Shown: piece by piece, positions 36,031 to 48,407 of the stretch
How positions within the stretch are numbered: the stretch's first letter is position 1
How the letters are laid out: each line of letters begins with the position of its first letter
Assembly: GCA_905250075.1 (NCBI GenBank)
Contig: CAJNOP010000010.1
Span: 434,001 to 498,000, forward strand
Length of the DNA stretch: 64,000 bases
DNA from: Rotaria sp. Silwood1
Taxonomy: Eukaryota; Rotifera; Eurotatoria; Philodinida; Philodinidae
Direction of reading: 5' to 3'
Notes under the pieces: model-generated
Seen by the model: only the letters and a program-made list of their open reading frames with translations
What the model was told of the DNA's origin: nothing
Databases searched by the model: none
Program-made: the position numbers and the translations under genes

Positions 36031-37243
36031 GGAAAACTTGGTTTTTAATGCAAAATAAATGTTGTTTGATGATAGTCGTTTCAAAGCAATTGATGAGATT
36101 TGTATGATTTATATAAACTCATGAAAATTCATATATGCCATTTCAAAATTTTCAAATATTGATAAATCTTCAAATAAATACATATGTATAGTTTGAACGA
36201 TGTGTATACAACGGCTCAGATAGGCATGTAATTCGTATATATGTTTTATTCAAGTTGTTCTATCTTAAGTCTATCAGCAACAAATCAATAAGATAATGAC
36301 TTGCGGCCAAAGTCCACCAATGGTGCTGTAGGTCAATCATGTCTTTTTATCTTATTATCATGAAAATAATTGTAAATTAATCTGTATTTTCTTTCCATAA
36401 GTTGTACGATTATTCTTCTCATTTCGAAAGTGAAATAGAACAACCTTTCAAATGATAGAACGCAATAAATGCTTTGTTTATATGACAGGATTAGTAGCAA
36501 TCATAGATCGAATCTAATTGGTAATCATAACAAATTTCTGTCCTTCTAATAAAGAAAGAAACGATTGAAATTATCAGATGATCATTGAAATCTATTCATT
36601 CGAATCGTCAAGGTAGTATTATTTATAATGTAGATAAATGTGATCAAAGTCGCAACAGGTTTTTTTTTTCTACTAGCACATACAAGTCAAGTACAAAATG
36701 GACTGGTTATCATGAGCTATTCGTATTTGATTGTATTTTATTTGACACATTCTTTTCCTTTTACACATCATCAAATGAACATTTTTTTCTCGTATTACTT
36801 TTTTCATACTGCTTCATTTTACCAATGTGATGATTATCATAATGATGATAGTGAATGGTTTGTCTTTGCTTTTTTCTCTACATATCCATATGTATGTGGT
36901 GTTCAGTCGTGCATGACAAATTTTTTGTTCAACATTCTCATATGAAACCCGAAATAGAAAACAAATCGACACTGATGTCAACCTACTTACGACGGTTAAA
37001 AGAAAGAGAGAGACAGAAAGCAAAAAAAAAATTGAATAAGACACACACACATACTGTTGAAGATATTCGTTTGTATACTGACACTTTCATCACATAACCA
37101 TTAACCCGACGACCGAATATATAGTATATACGCATCAAAATGATTAATGAAGGTGTCCATTTTTGCTCGATGATGTGTACTCTAGCTTCTTAGTAAAAAA
37201 AGTGAACACGAAGTATATCGATCATCAAAAGCAAAAAAAAATT
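36031..37243. other. Upstream of Q/P-rich gene, no supported gene
   Basis: Contains several overlapping short frames in both strands (36585-37097), none with a recognisable domain. Holds the 5' flank of the next gene. Confidence 0.4.
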
Positions 37244-39612
37244 ATGTTTCAGCAACCATTTTATCCTCGTCAACAAGCTTTTCCTAATAATCGGGGTCCA
37301 ACAAATCATTTTATGCCATCTCGTCCATTCGTGTATCGTCCTAATGGTCCTATACTCAATCAAAGTACACATAATTTTAATTTTACACGTGATTTTGAAC
37401 GTTTTCCAATGTTCAATCATGGTTTTACTTCAATACCAACAGGAAATCATCCATTCTGTGATCCTAGTAATCAACAATTTGAACAACAACGATGGAGACA
37501 AAATACGCCTCGTGCTCAACAACAACAGCAACAGCAAAATCGTCGAGCATCAGCTTTTCATTTTCGAGATAAATCAACATCGTACTTTATGACTGATCCA
37601 ATTATAACTAAGGATGATCGTATAACCGTAATAGAAATGTTTACTTCTATTTATTTATTTATTTATGTTTTTTTTGTCTCTTCTTTAGATTCAATTTACA
37701 AAGGTTCATATTGGACCAAATGGTGATCAACAACGTGTATTTGTTGAACAAGAATTTAGTAACGAAAAGGAATTAAATAGATTTGTTCGAAATTTAAGGC
37801 ATAATTTCGAAAAAACATATAATAATTGTTCATCAGATCAGAATAGTACTAATACAGATGAAAGTAATTGTACAGATAACAAAAAGCCAGGGTAAGATTT
37901 TCAATTACAATTTTTTATTATTAATCTCATGAGAAAGACATTAAGAATACATTGTTCTGTTATTTCGTGACCAAAATCTGACCGTTGTCTAATCTGAATT
38001 CGTATCTATCTACGGTGTACATTTTGGGATTCGATTGCTTCATGAAAAAATTTGCATAAACACTCCGCATTTCTCCAGCCTTGAACATCCGATAGCCTTG
38101 AAGCTTTATTCATATAGGTGATACGATGTTTGAGATGAGTACAAAAATATTGTTCTGCTGATTCTTGGTAGCTCTTAAAAAAAGGAACATGGGCTTTAAG
38201 AGTACTTTCGATATTGTGGTTTTTCTATTCGAACGATAAAAAATAAGATCTATACCTACAAAGAGTGTTTAGTGCCAAAAGAAAAATTTTAGCCCGTTCG
38301 AACATAGTATGTCAGAGAAAACTGGAACCATTATGATTTCAGTATTTCATAGAAAATAGCATCTGAGACTTTTGAATGTATGATAATTTTTGCTATGTTC
38401 ATCAATATGTACGTGTCCAAAAAACTTCAAATGTTTTTGATGAATCATTCTTCAGTAACTTGGGCAAGACAGTATCCTTAAACTATTTTTTGGACAAGAA
38501 AAAATAAATTGATATTTTTAGTGTTGTTGTCATTGAAGAACCCGACGAAGAACCTAAAATTTATCAACAACAAGTTTATAATGCAAATATTGAAACAAAA
38601 CGAGCTACAGCATCTATAATTACTCCACCAATATCACCACCAACAATGGAATCTGTACCTCAACCAACACTTGAAGATTATTCTCAATCATCAATTCGTG
38701 AACATCGTCGTGCACAAAATATATCGCCATCAATTTCTCAAATATCATCAGTATCAACAGCACGTTCACATCGACGTCATAAAAATAAAATGAAATATCG
38801 TCGACAACATATCGATAATCGAGAAGAACCAAAATTATCACAACGACTTTCAAGATCAAGTTTTGCACGTCAATATCCATCCACACCAGTTCCACCACGT
38901 TTTCAACAAAGATTTTTTCCTAGAGATAATGATCCTCGGATGAAAAATCCTTTTACTATACCAACAAATCCAAATTTTCAATGGGTATTTAAATATAATT
39001 GCTATTAAATAAAAACTATTGTTTTGTTTTCTTTTTCATATCAAGAAATTCAATCAACCAGGATTTTCAAAAACTCGTTCACGTTCATATATGCCACCGA
39101 TGAATGATCATTTTTCAGTTCCACCACCAACACCACCACGTTTTCAACGTCCAATGAATCCATTTGTTCAATCAATGCATTCATCAAAATTTGCTCAACA
39201 TCGTCATAAAGATTTTCATCTACCACCATCACCTTCAAAGATTCATCGTTCACAACGTCGAAAACCTAATCAACCAACAACAATAACAGAAAATCATATC
39301 TATCCACATCATGAACAACAACAACCACGTGTCCAACGTACAAAATCAGAATGTCGAACTTTTGAAAAACAACAACAACAACGTCATAGAAGTCGAAGTT
39401 CAACAAATCATTTTCAAAATTTTTCTCCATTACAACAACCACCTATTATTCAAAGGCATTTTACACCATTTCGTTCACCACCTGTTGTATTACCATCAGT
39501 AAATATGACAACAACATCACTTTTTCATCCAAATCAAAGAAGACAATTTGGGCATATGCAAACACAAATACGTTTAATAAATCCTTTTCGTTTAAGTACA
39601 AATCGTTTTTAG
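37244..39612 (+). CDS. Gln/Pro/Ser-rich disordered protein, four exons
   Basis: Exons 37244-37627, 37689-37891, 38522-38984 and 39046-39612 join in frame (1617 nt, 538 residues). I do not recognise a family. Exon 1 is rich in Pro, Gln, Phe and Asn and has a poly-Gln run. Exon 2 begins IQFTKVHIGPNGDQQRVFVE, a beta-strand-like stretch, then a charged region. Exons 3-4 are Ser/Arg/Pro-rich with PPTPPRF and STPVPPRFQ proline motifs (possible SH3/WW ligands) and RRHRSRSS-like basic patches. Low complexity suggests an RNA-binding or scaffold role (inference). An in-frame ATG at 37163 would add 27 residues; 37244 is chosen because the upstream part is not proline-rich. The stop overlaps that of the convergent multiplexin. 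Confidence 0.75.
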
Positions 39613-42600
39613 TGTCTATAATAGTTTCGTTTCTCACAATTTGTTTCAATACATAAAATTCCCATATTTGAATCACTAATTGAACAAGGCCACATATATT
39701 CATGATGAAATAAACCATGCATACCATTTAGTAAACGACTTGCAATACCGGATATACTTGAATTTTTACGACTCCAATCGAGGCCTAATTAAAAAAGAAA
39801 AAGAAAAATGAGTTAAGAAAGAGAGAAATATTTCATAATTACAAGTATTGCTTGATGCTGTACCATTGGGAAGGCTACCATGCCACCAATAATCAAATCT
39901 ATAAAACATAGAAGCAAGAGATATTCGAACGATCAACATGGATAATGAAGTATGACCGAAACGAACAGTACCATACAAAAAAAATTAAACAGTAACAAGA
40001 GTTAATACTCATACGAAAGAAAATTTTCTCATAGAGACAGAACTTAACTAGACGATTGACTAATGAAAAGCTTCTCAATCAGTATTGATCAAAATACTTG
40101 ATCTTTTACATGTTTGAACATGCAAATAACATTAGTATTAAAGATATAAGTGAACAAAAATTGATCCGACACAATGACCTTTACTAAATATTAAAAGAAT
40201 TTTCTCGATTTGTCTGCATTGATTTATATTCAAAATGTCTTTAATAAAAACATCAAAACTCACTCTGGTTTACATCCTTTTACATCCAAAATTACACTTT
40301 TGGGTGGTTTTCGTTCAAAAATTTCTTCAAATGTATCAAACAAAATTTGTCCCTTCACAATTAAAAAAAGAAGTTTATGAATATAAAAAATTTAAAGAAA
40401 CAAAAAAAAAGATGTCAACAACAAAAACTTACATTCATATTAATAATTTTTGCATTCATACAAACACCATCAAATAAATTTGCTAACCATTGTGTACTTG
40501 ATGACATAAATGCTCGATAAAAACCTTTTAAACGATGATGTTCCGAGACACGTTCACATAGACCATCATAATCAGATAGTTTTGAACAAAATTTATTTGG
40601 ACGATTTGGACTACACATTCTACGTGTATGAGGTCCCAATGCAAATATGTGAAGCTAAAATTTATATACATTTATTATCTAATGAGAAATATCCTTCAAT
40701 TGATTTGAAGTAGCGGTTATATGCATCATGTAGATTCAAATGAGCTATGAATACTCGAAAGAGTATTCATGTCCTTGGCTTATTGCTGTGGAGATATTAA
40801 ACTTTTACAGTATTCTTTGAACCAATGTCGTTGTAAGAGAAAAACTGATTTTTCGAGTTTTGAGTTGAAAATTTACATTGACACCGGCCGTTACGAGAAT
40901 AGTTTTAGATTTTTTGATTTGCTTCTATCTTGAAATAAGGACATCAAATCTGCTGATATATATGAATGATGTAACAGATACATTATTACTGCAATTGTAT
41001 CTTAGGAGAGCAATAGCAACAACATTTGAAACATGTACAAGAAAAACCTATTCTCATTAAGACCTGTCTCTATGCAAAGTTTCAAGTGTAAATTGAAAAA
41101 TCCATTTTTTTGTTATCATGGTATCTACTGAAACAATACGTACTAGTGCAGTATCTCTGGAGCAATAAGCTAAATACGACAACTATTTTCAAAATATTCA
41201 TGATTCACATGGATCTACAGAATGCACATAGTTCCGGCTCAAAGTGATTGAGCAATTGAAGAATTTTTCTCCTATGTTGAACAATAAATGGAAATACTTA
41301 CTCTTGAACATGGAAGTGTAATTGTGCATTTCTAGAAAAATTTCAATAATGCTCCATAGTTTTATATTTACAAAAAAAGAAAACGAATTCCTACTGGTTT
41401 CGGAATAGATACTGTTGTTGGTAATACTTGTTCTCGTAAAGGAATAGCATGCTAGAAAGTAAATAACTAAATTAAGTAAACTTATTTAAAACGTTATACT
41501 TCAGTCTCTAATCCTAATGGTACTAATCTTCGATGAATTCGAATAAGCACACTTTGTAAACGACCATGTTCATTAACAATATGAACATATGTATGATCCG
41601 GATAATCATGATATGCATCCATTGCTGCTTTTATTGTCGGAAATACTCGTATATTTAACTATAAAATAGATAATTATTTCATTAATCAAACTGAAATAAT
41701 GCAAACTTGTGTCGATTGTTGACAGTTTGATATACAAGATGTACCAGCATCACCTTTATCACCTTTGTCTCCTTTCAATCGCATGTACTAAAATACAATC
41801 ATAAACATCATAGTTTGCTTGTATCTTTTTTTATTATTTATACCATATTATAGTCAATAGGAAATTGATTTAATCTTGTTGACACTGTGGTTGTTATTGT
41901 TATTGATGATGATGCAAAACATGTACAAGAAGTCTGTCGAGCATTTTGATTGGCTATTTGCTGTAATAAAGTTATGTTATTATTTTCACATATGGAAAGT
42001 TATTATACTTTTGTATCGATTATTAATTGACGAATTGATTGAGCAAGATGTTGTAACTGTATGTGAGAGCCAAGACAATCATTTGTATGTGAATTTTCTC
42101 TCGAAATACAAGCTATAGATCAACTATTTCAAAAATTGAATGAGATATTAATTGATCTTACTTTCTGGGCAAATACCTGAATCACCTTTTTCACCACGTT
42201 CACCCTTAAAATGAAATAATTGAAATGTTTTGTTTTGTTTTGTTTTTTATTAACTTATACCTTCTCACATCGACATGAAGGGAGATACGTCTAATAGACA
42301 AGAAAAAACAACAAGTTTTAACAATGTTTATTTTCTTTCAACTTACACGAGATTTGGCTTCAGTGAAAGCATTTATCGATATTCCCTATAACATACAAAC
42401 AAAGATAATTGTCAAGTTTGTATATCGTCATAGGCTTCGAGCTAAACATATAAGATTAAGCTGTTTGATTACAACATCAAAACATATAAATAAAAGAATT
42501 GGAATCGCCCAACGACATGTTATATAAACAATTCATTCTTTATTTATTAATACAATTACACATTATGAAAACATGAAAAATTAGAAGATAATGCTTTCTA

Positions 42601-42912
42601 TGCTATCTTTATATGAACCTATGATTATTTGTAAGTATATAGGCCAAAAATAATAAAAATTATATTCAAAATAGCTTCAAAATAGAATCAAAATTACCTG
42701 ACAAAGAATAATTACAATAAATAAACTGAACATTGATAAAACTGAGATAATAGATCAAAAATTCGATATACAAGATATGTATTTCTATTCAAATATTGTA
42801 GTAATAGTATGTGAACGAGAAAGTTATTCTTACTGGTACAGATATATGAACAGAGAAAAGAAAGATCAGCTACTGCGAAGAGCAAGAAACTAATGATTCG
42901 ATTGTTGTACAC
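39609..42912 (-). CDS. Membrane-anchored mini-multiplexin (collagen XV/XVIII-type, endostatin domain)
   Basis: Fourteen exons join in frame (1281 nt, 426 residues): 42912-42834, 42741-42698, 42385-42347, 42290-42261, 42204-42162, 42097-42009, 41960-41844, 41787-41707, 41658-41500, 41451-41395, 40654-40433, 40352-40264, 39898-39843, 39784-39609. Two N-terminal hydrophobic segments (residues ~6-23 and ~27-41) suggest a signal anchor. Gly-X-Y is only GERGEKGDSGIC and GDKGDKGDAGTS. Residues ~175-225 match the multiplexin trimerization domain (IRVFPTIKAAMDAYH, YVHIVNEHGRLQ). The rest is endostatin: LHIFALGPHTRRM, LKGFYRAFMSSSTQ, IINMNGQILFDTFEEIF, WWHGSLPNG, TCLDWSRKNSSISGIASRLL, CSISDSNMGILCIE. 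Known relatives sit in basement membrane. Exons 1-2 are the least certain. Confidence 0.85.
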
Positions 42913-43898
42913 CAGTTATTCTAATAAAAGAATGAAGGCATAATCTTCCATTACTAATGTTTATTTATAACGAGAAAAAGACATACATCGACAATCTCTA
43001 GCATTTGAGAAATAGATATATGACAATAGTGGTAAACATTGTACTAGGTTTCTTGTAACTATTGTTTTGATGAAAGAGAAAACACATACGGCGAGCTTGC
43101 AAAAAATTAGCAAAAAAGAGAAAGGGCATTAACAAAAATCCTTTTGATTTGTCGAAAACACATATCAGAATGACCCCCACATGGTGTGAATGCATAGTTT
43201 AGACATGAAATAATTAATCTTCTGAAGTTCTTTGATCGATGGAATAATAATGGTACAAAAAAGAGCTTACCATCGTAAATATAACTACACTCATATATGA
43301 ATAAAATGATGGGATTTTCTCATTTTCAGCAATACCTCCGGAACCATTAATCAATATCAGAAGTTTTTATTAGTTGACATGCGTAATAGACTATTTGAAG
43401 GCCTTCTTTTAGAATTCGACTTAATTATTAAATAAAGAAGTCATGATTATTATTATTATTATTATTATTATCATGAGAAAAATTTTTTCGAAGAGTTGTA
43501 ACAACAATTTATTTGAGATTATGAAGTATTAGATTGTTTCATGATTTTACTCAATTAACTACAAAACAAGAAAAAAAAAACTACGTAGAAAAAGCAATTT
43601 TCTTTATTTTATTATAGTGAATGTCAAGAAAAAAAATTTATTCTCATAGTAACCACTTAGTTATGTCCTTGTTTTTTTTTTCTTAAAAAACAAATCGTAT
43701 AATGTTAGTTAAAGGTATTAATTAAGCTTTTTTTTTTATTTTCATTGTTTGTAGAACAAATAGAAAAATAAAAGAGACAGACAAACGCACACAAACACAA
43801 GCACACATGAGTAAAATTTGTCTTTTTTTGAAAAGATAATGATATATATATGTATATATTGCACAATAAGCGAAAAAGTTTTTCTTTTTATTTTGAAT
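42913..43898. other. Intergenic, no supported gene
   Basis: Upstream of the multiplexin and downstream of the DLGAP-like gene. Contains an (ATT)n microsatellite at 43447-43471. No exon recognised. Confidence 0.5.
43447..43471. repeat. (ATT)n microsatellite
   Basis: Eight uninterrupted ATT units. Likely length-variable between individuals. Confidence 0.9.
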
Positions 43899-46800
43899 TT
43901 ATTTATGTGCAACGAATATTTCAATATCATGATTTTGATTTGTTGCATTAGCAGCTGCTTTTCGTCGTTCTTGAATTAATTTTTTTAAATCATCATTTCC
44001 TGCTTTTGTTGTCGGAATTTTCGATGATTTGTTTTGTTGAGGTTGCAGTTGTTTAAGACGATCATCGATTACACGAGGACGATTATTAACTACGTAATAA
44101 ATAATAATAATAATTTTAAACTCAATATATATATATTTATAAAATAAAAATAAAATACCATCATTCGGATCATATTCTTCAATCGGAGCCCATTGTTTAG
44201 CTTTGCGTACATCAAGTTTAGCAAATTTCTCTTTAACTTTATCAATAAGTGGATATGTTATATCCCAAAAACCTTCAAGATCACTGTCAAGTGGTATTGG
44301 TCCACCAGTATTAGATTTTGCCTAAAGAAAATTATTATTACAATAAAATAATCAAACAAATTTAAGATTAACATACCACATTTCTTTCGCATAAACCACG
44401 AAATTGTTTAAGTTTACCTTTTAATAATAAATTAACTTCACCAATAACAGCATTAATATCAGTACGAACTAAAATTAATAATAAAAATTCTTGTTTTTCT
44501 TTCTATATAAATATAAACTCACCATCTTCATTTAATCGATTATCATCTGTTTGAAGTAATTTATTATAAGCATCTGCTTTTGATTTTATTATTTTTTCTT
44601 CATCATCCAATTTGGCCAAAAATGTCCGGCCATTCTAAATACGAAAAATATTTATATAAGTAAATAAACATGTTAAAAAAAACTTCTGCACAAACAAACA
44701 AACACACACCCTATTTGTGCTCGATTTCGACATATTGCAAAAGAAAAAGAAAGAGCGTTTATGAGGAAAAAGAAACGACCCGATTTATTGTTGCAACTTT
44801 ATATACAAATAAATTGATCAATTGAATTTGTTTTCAACAGGAAAAATAAGATTAATATATTTGCAAAGAACAGGAAATTTTGTTACTGCTTACCATTCTG
44901 TCAGCCAAAAAAAGGACAAGCGTACAATAATAACTAATGAAAAGAAAGATGTAGTCACTGTTGTGATGAAATGAACGCGAGAAAGAAAATAAACTGATGA
45001 CGTGGCTACAATCGAAATTATTATTATGTAGACTTACTTTCTCGAAAGAACTGGATAGGCTTATTCGATAGTGATGTGCGTGCTTTGATTTAAGAAAAAA
45101 AAAAGAAGAGAGAAAAAAAACAAAGCTAGAAAATATGAGTCACTATCAGCACTTCGCATTTTCTATTCTACTATAACATACTTGACATCATCAAACCAGA
45201 ACGAACGAATGAAAAATCTTTTATCTTAATAAACAAGAAAAAAAAAAGAATATCTAATTCAATCCTTAGAGAGGAAGAAAAAGTTATTTTCCCTTGAGAA
45301 AACAAAATGAACTAGATCATAGAGATGCATTCACAGATCTAATACTCATCTTAGATAAAGAAATGATTAAAATTCATCTGTTAGATTATTTTTTTTTTAT
45401 CTTGGAATTCTTTTTTTTTGTTGTTTCCTATCACTAATAACTATAAAGACCAATCATTTATAACAAAAGATAATCAAAATAATTCCAGACTCATACTTTT
45501 TCGCTTGCCATTATTTTTATTAGTAAACGATGAACTCAAATAAAAAACAAAAGCGAAGCCATTTATGCGTGATCAAGTTCGTGTTGATTAGTTCAAGGAG
45601 AATATTAAAATAAAACAAAAGAAGCACACGAAAACAAAGAATGAATACACACACACACACAGACACACAATAATCTGGCAAAAGAACAGAAGATACAAAA
45701 TGCTGATATTAACATTGACCATCAGGCAAAGAAAGAAGAAATCAATAGAATAAAAAAAACACTAGTCCATCATCATAGATAACACGTGCATACAAATGAT
45801 GTTGATCGAAGTGTGAACATTGTGATTATAATCATGTTAGTCATTTATTGAGCTTACCTTGAATTCTTGAAATAATATATCTTCAGTTTTTCGTATTAAG
45901 TCATCAATAACTGAGAAAATATGTTCATCATTAATGATATTATCATTAGTTGTTTCTTGTTGATTTTCATTAATAATTGTTGATATTTCTTCTATATTTG
46001 AAGATTCATTATTATGATTATCTAATTCAACATTTGTTAATTCTATACTATTATCTATTTGTTCTAAATATTAAATCATTTTCAAGTATATTCTTAGTAG
46101 TATATCTTACCGATATTTTGATCATCATTCTAGAAGAAAAAAATTTTATATTTTATATGAAAAACAAATTTTATTTTTTTTTTCTACCGTAAATAATGTT
46201 GAATTATTAAGTGATGAAAGTGCTCGTTCAGTCATTTGAATAAGATTCATATTAGATTCATCTGTTTCTTTTGGTATATCATAAATTGGTTGTGTTAATT
46301 CATTTTTATCTTTATTAACAACACCAAGTGCTCGATTAACTGCACGCAAAAAATTTCGTTCAAATTCTTCATCATTTTCTTCAATCGAATGTTCATTTGA
46401 AATTGTATTAGTTTTATTAGATTGATTGGAAGAAGTTGAAGCAAATGTTTTTACAGTAATTGGAATTGTTGATGTAACATGAACATTTGATAGATTATGT
46501 AATATGTTTTTTTCTGAGTCTATTAAGTCACTGTCTTCACGAATGACAAGTTCATTGTCATCGGATAATATTCGTGTAAGATTTTCATTATTTTCTCTTT
46601 GAACTAAATGATGTATTAATTGATAAGATTATGTAAGAGATTTATTAGGTTTCTTTTAGAATAATTCATGGACGAATGGATCTAGACTTCGAGATGACCA
46701 ACGTTAAATGAAGAATTTCACACGTGATTAGTATTAGAAAAGGTTTTTAATGAAGCGAATTATGTTTTTTTTTAATTATAGTAACTTATAAAAATGAATG

Positions 46801-48407
46801 AATTGCTACAAAAGAAACTATTACATAGGATCAATTTTGTGTTTAGTTTACAAAAGAAAAACTGATTGAGATTAATAACAAGAAAAGATTCATTGATTGA
46901 TTCAGCATGTTGTCAGCAGGATATTAAAACTAATTTTCACCATCAGAAAATTACTCAATCTGTACTTCTCTCTTTCTCCTTGGGCAAGGGGAAACAATCC
47001 TCATTTTTTATATCTCGATACGTCCTTGTCATCGAATGATGTAATTCAAACGAGTTTAACATGTGTACTACAAAGACAGCGTAAAATGATTTTTCTCATA
47101 CTATGAATACATAATTCCCAAACGATAAATATTACCTAATAATGAATCATTATTAATAACATTAATTTTTTCCAATCTTACTGATACTTGTTTATCTAAA
47201 ATATAAATATAATATCAAATAAAAACAAGTTGAAATATATTTTTTCTTCATATACCATTTGTATTCATATGTCTAAAACTATCAATACTTTTACTAATTG
47301 GTTTTGTTCTCATACTAAAAAATATTCTATTATTATTATTAGTAAAATTCCAATCATATTGTCTTTTTCCAACATCATAATAATGATTATATTTAAATAA
47401 ATCATTTTGATCAAATAATTTTTCATGATTAGCAAATGATTTTGTTAATGTATAACCACTTAACATACAATTTAATTTAATATTTGATTGTTTACGTGCT
47501 TGAAGTAATGGATCATCGGATGGTAATGGTAACGTAGTACGTTGAAAGTTATTTAAAAAATCATTATTAAATGATGAATCATTTTCATTATTTAATGTAT
47601 TTTGTTTTTTTATATCATTATCATTAAAATATTTAGCACGAATTTCATCATAACATGCATTTATATGATCAATTTTATCTTGATTATGTATTGATGTTGA
47701 AGATTGTTTTGTTTCATTATTATTATTATTATTATTTAAATCATTTATAATTGATTTTGATGGTGATTGTTCTAAAACAAAACAAAATATTTGATAAGAA
47801 TTTTTCAAACGACATAATTACGTTGTCTTTCATTTGATTTTGTTCTTTGATGTCGTGTTAATTGTGAAAGACGATTAGTAAAACGTTTTATTGGTGATGG
47901 ATCACGTTTTCTTGATTTTCTTGTTGTTGGTGTTGTTGGTATTGTTGGTGTTTGTTCATTATTTGATTGTTTTATTTCTGTTTGTTCATTGGTTGTTGTA
48001 TGTCCATTGATTTCTGTTACAGTCTGTTTTGTACTTTCACGTGATTTTGAACGAAAACGACGGAGTACAGCTGGAGAATGTAGTTTTGAACGTAATACAT
48101 CCATTAATGAACGAGACTTTTTTAATGTTTGATCAGTATTTTCATTAAATACTGTTGGTCTATCATTTGTTCGACTTATTGTTGATGATTGACGTAATAA
48201 AGATGTTGAATGATGATGATTATTATTATTATTATGATTATTAGTTTTTTTCGAAGTGTTTTCATTTAATTCAGAATCCATTGTTGGAATCATTGTTGTT
48301 GATGATGATGATGTACCACGTCCACCAATTGTTGCCCATTTCCTTGGCCAACGACTATTTGTTGTTGTACGTAATGGAAGTTGATTAGTTTTAACTGTAT
48401 CTGGCAT
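43899..48407 (-). CDS. DLGAP/GKAP-family scaffold protein
   Basis: Ten exons, 48407-47822, 47771-47256, 47195-47136, 46603-46188, 46129-46111, 46063-45858, 44634-44523, 44468-44377, 44321-44159 and 44089-43899, join to 2361 nt, 786 residues. The C-terminal third matches the guanylate-kinase-associated protein domain: FLAKLDDEEKIIKSK, NAVIGEVNLLLKGKLKQFRG, LCERN, then DLEGFWDITYPLIDKVKEKF, KAKQWAPIEEYDP, DLKKLIQERRKAAA and IEIFVAHK. In vertebrates this family links PSD-95 to Shank at synapses, and DLGAP5 acts on spindle microtubules. The N-terminal half is Ser/Thr/Asn-rich and disordered, with RSRESTK and KRFTNRL basic patches. The vertebrate C-terminal PDZ ligand (-TRL) is absent. The start codon directly follows a TTTTTCAG acceptor. 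Confidence 0.88.
44710..44733 (-). other. Candidate alternative first exon of the DLGAP-like gene
   Basis: In the 1.2 kb intron 6, an ATG at 44733 opens eight codons (MSKSSTNR) followed by a GTGTGT donor in phase 0, the phase needed to join exon 7 (NGRTFLAKL). Such a transcript would encode only the GKAP domain, about 194 residues. No promoter element is evident. Support is frame compatibility and position only. Confidence 0.35.

Noticed and set aside
36585..37097. Cluster of overlapping frames on both strands
   Set aside because: Frames overlap each other without domain or splice support; likely upstream sequence of the Q/P-rich gene.
38620..39253. Minus-strand frames across the Q/P-rich gene
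   Set aside because: Antisense of low-complexity coding exons; long open frames are expected there by composition.
43447..43471. Possible CRISPR-like or tandem array
   Set aside because: Simple trinucleotide microsatellite only; no spaced repeats anywhere in the window.
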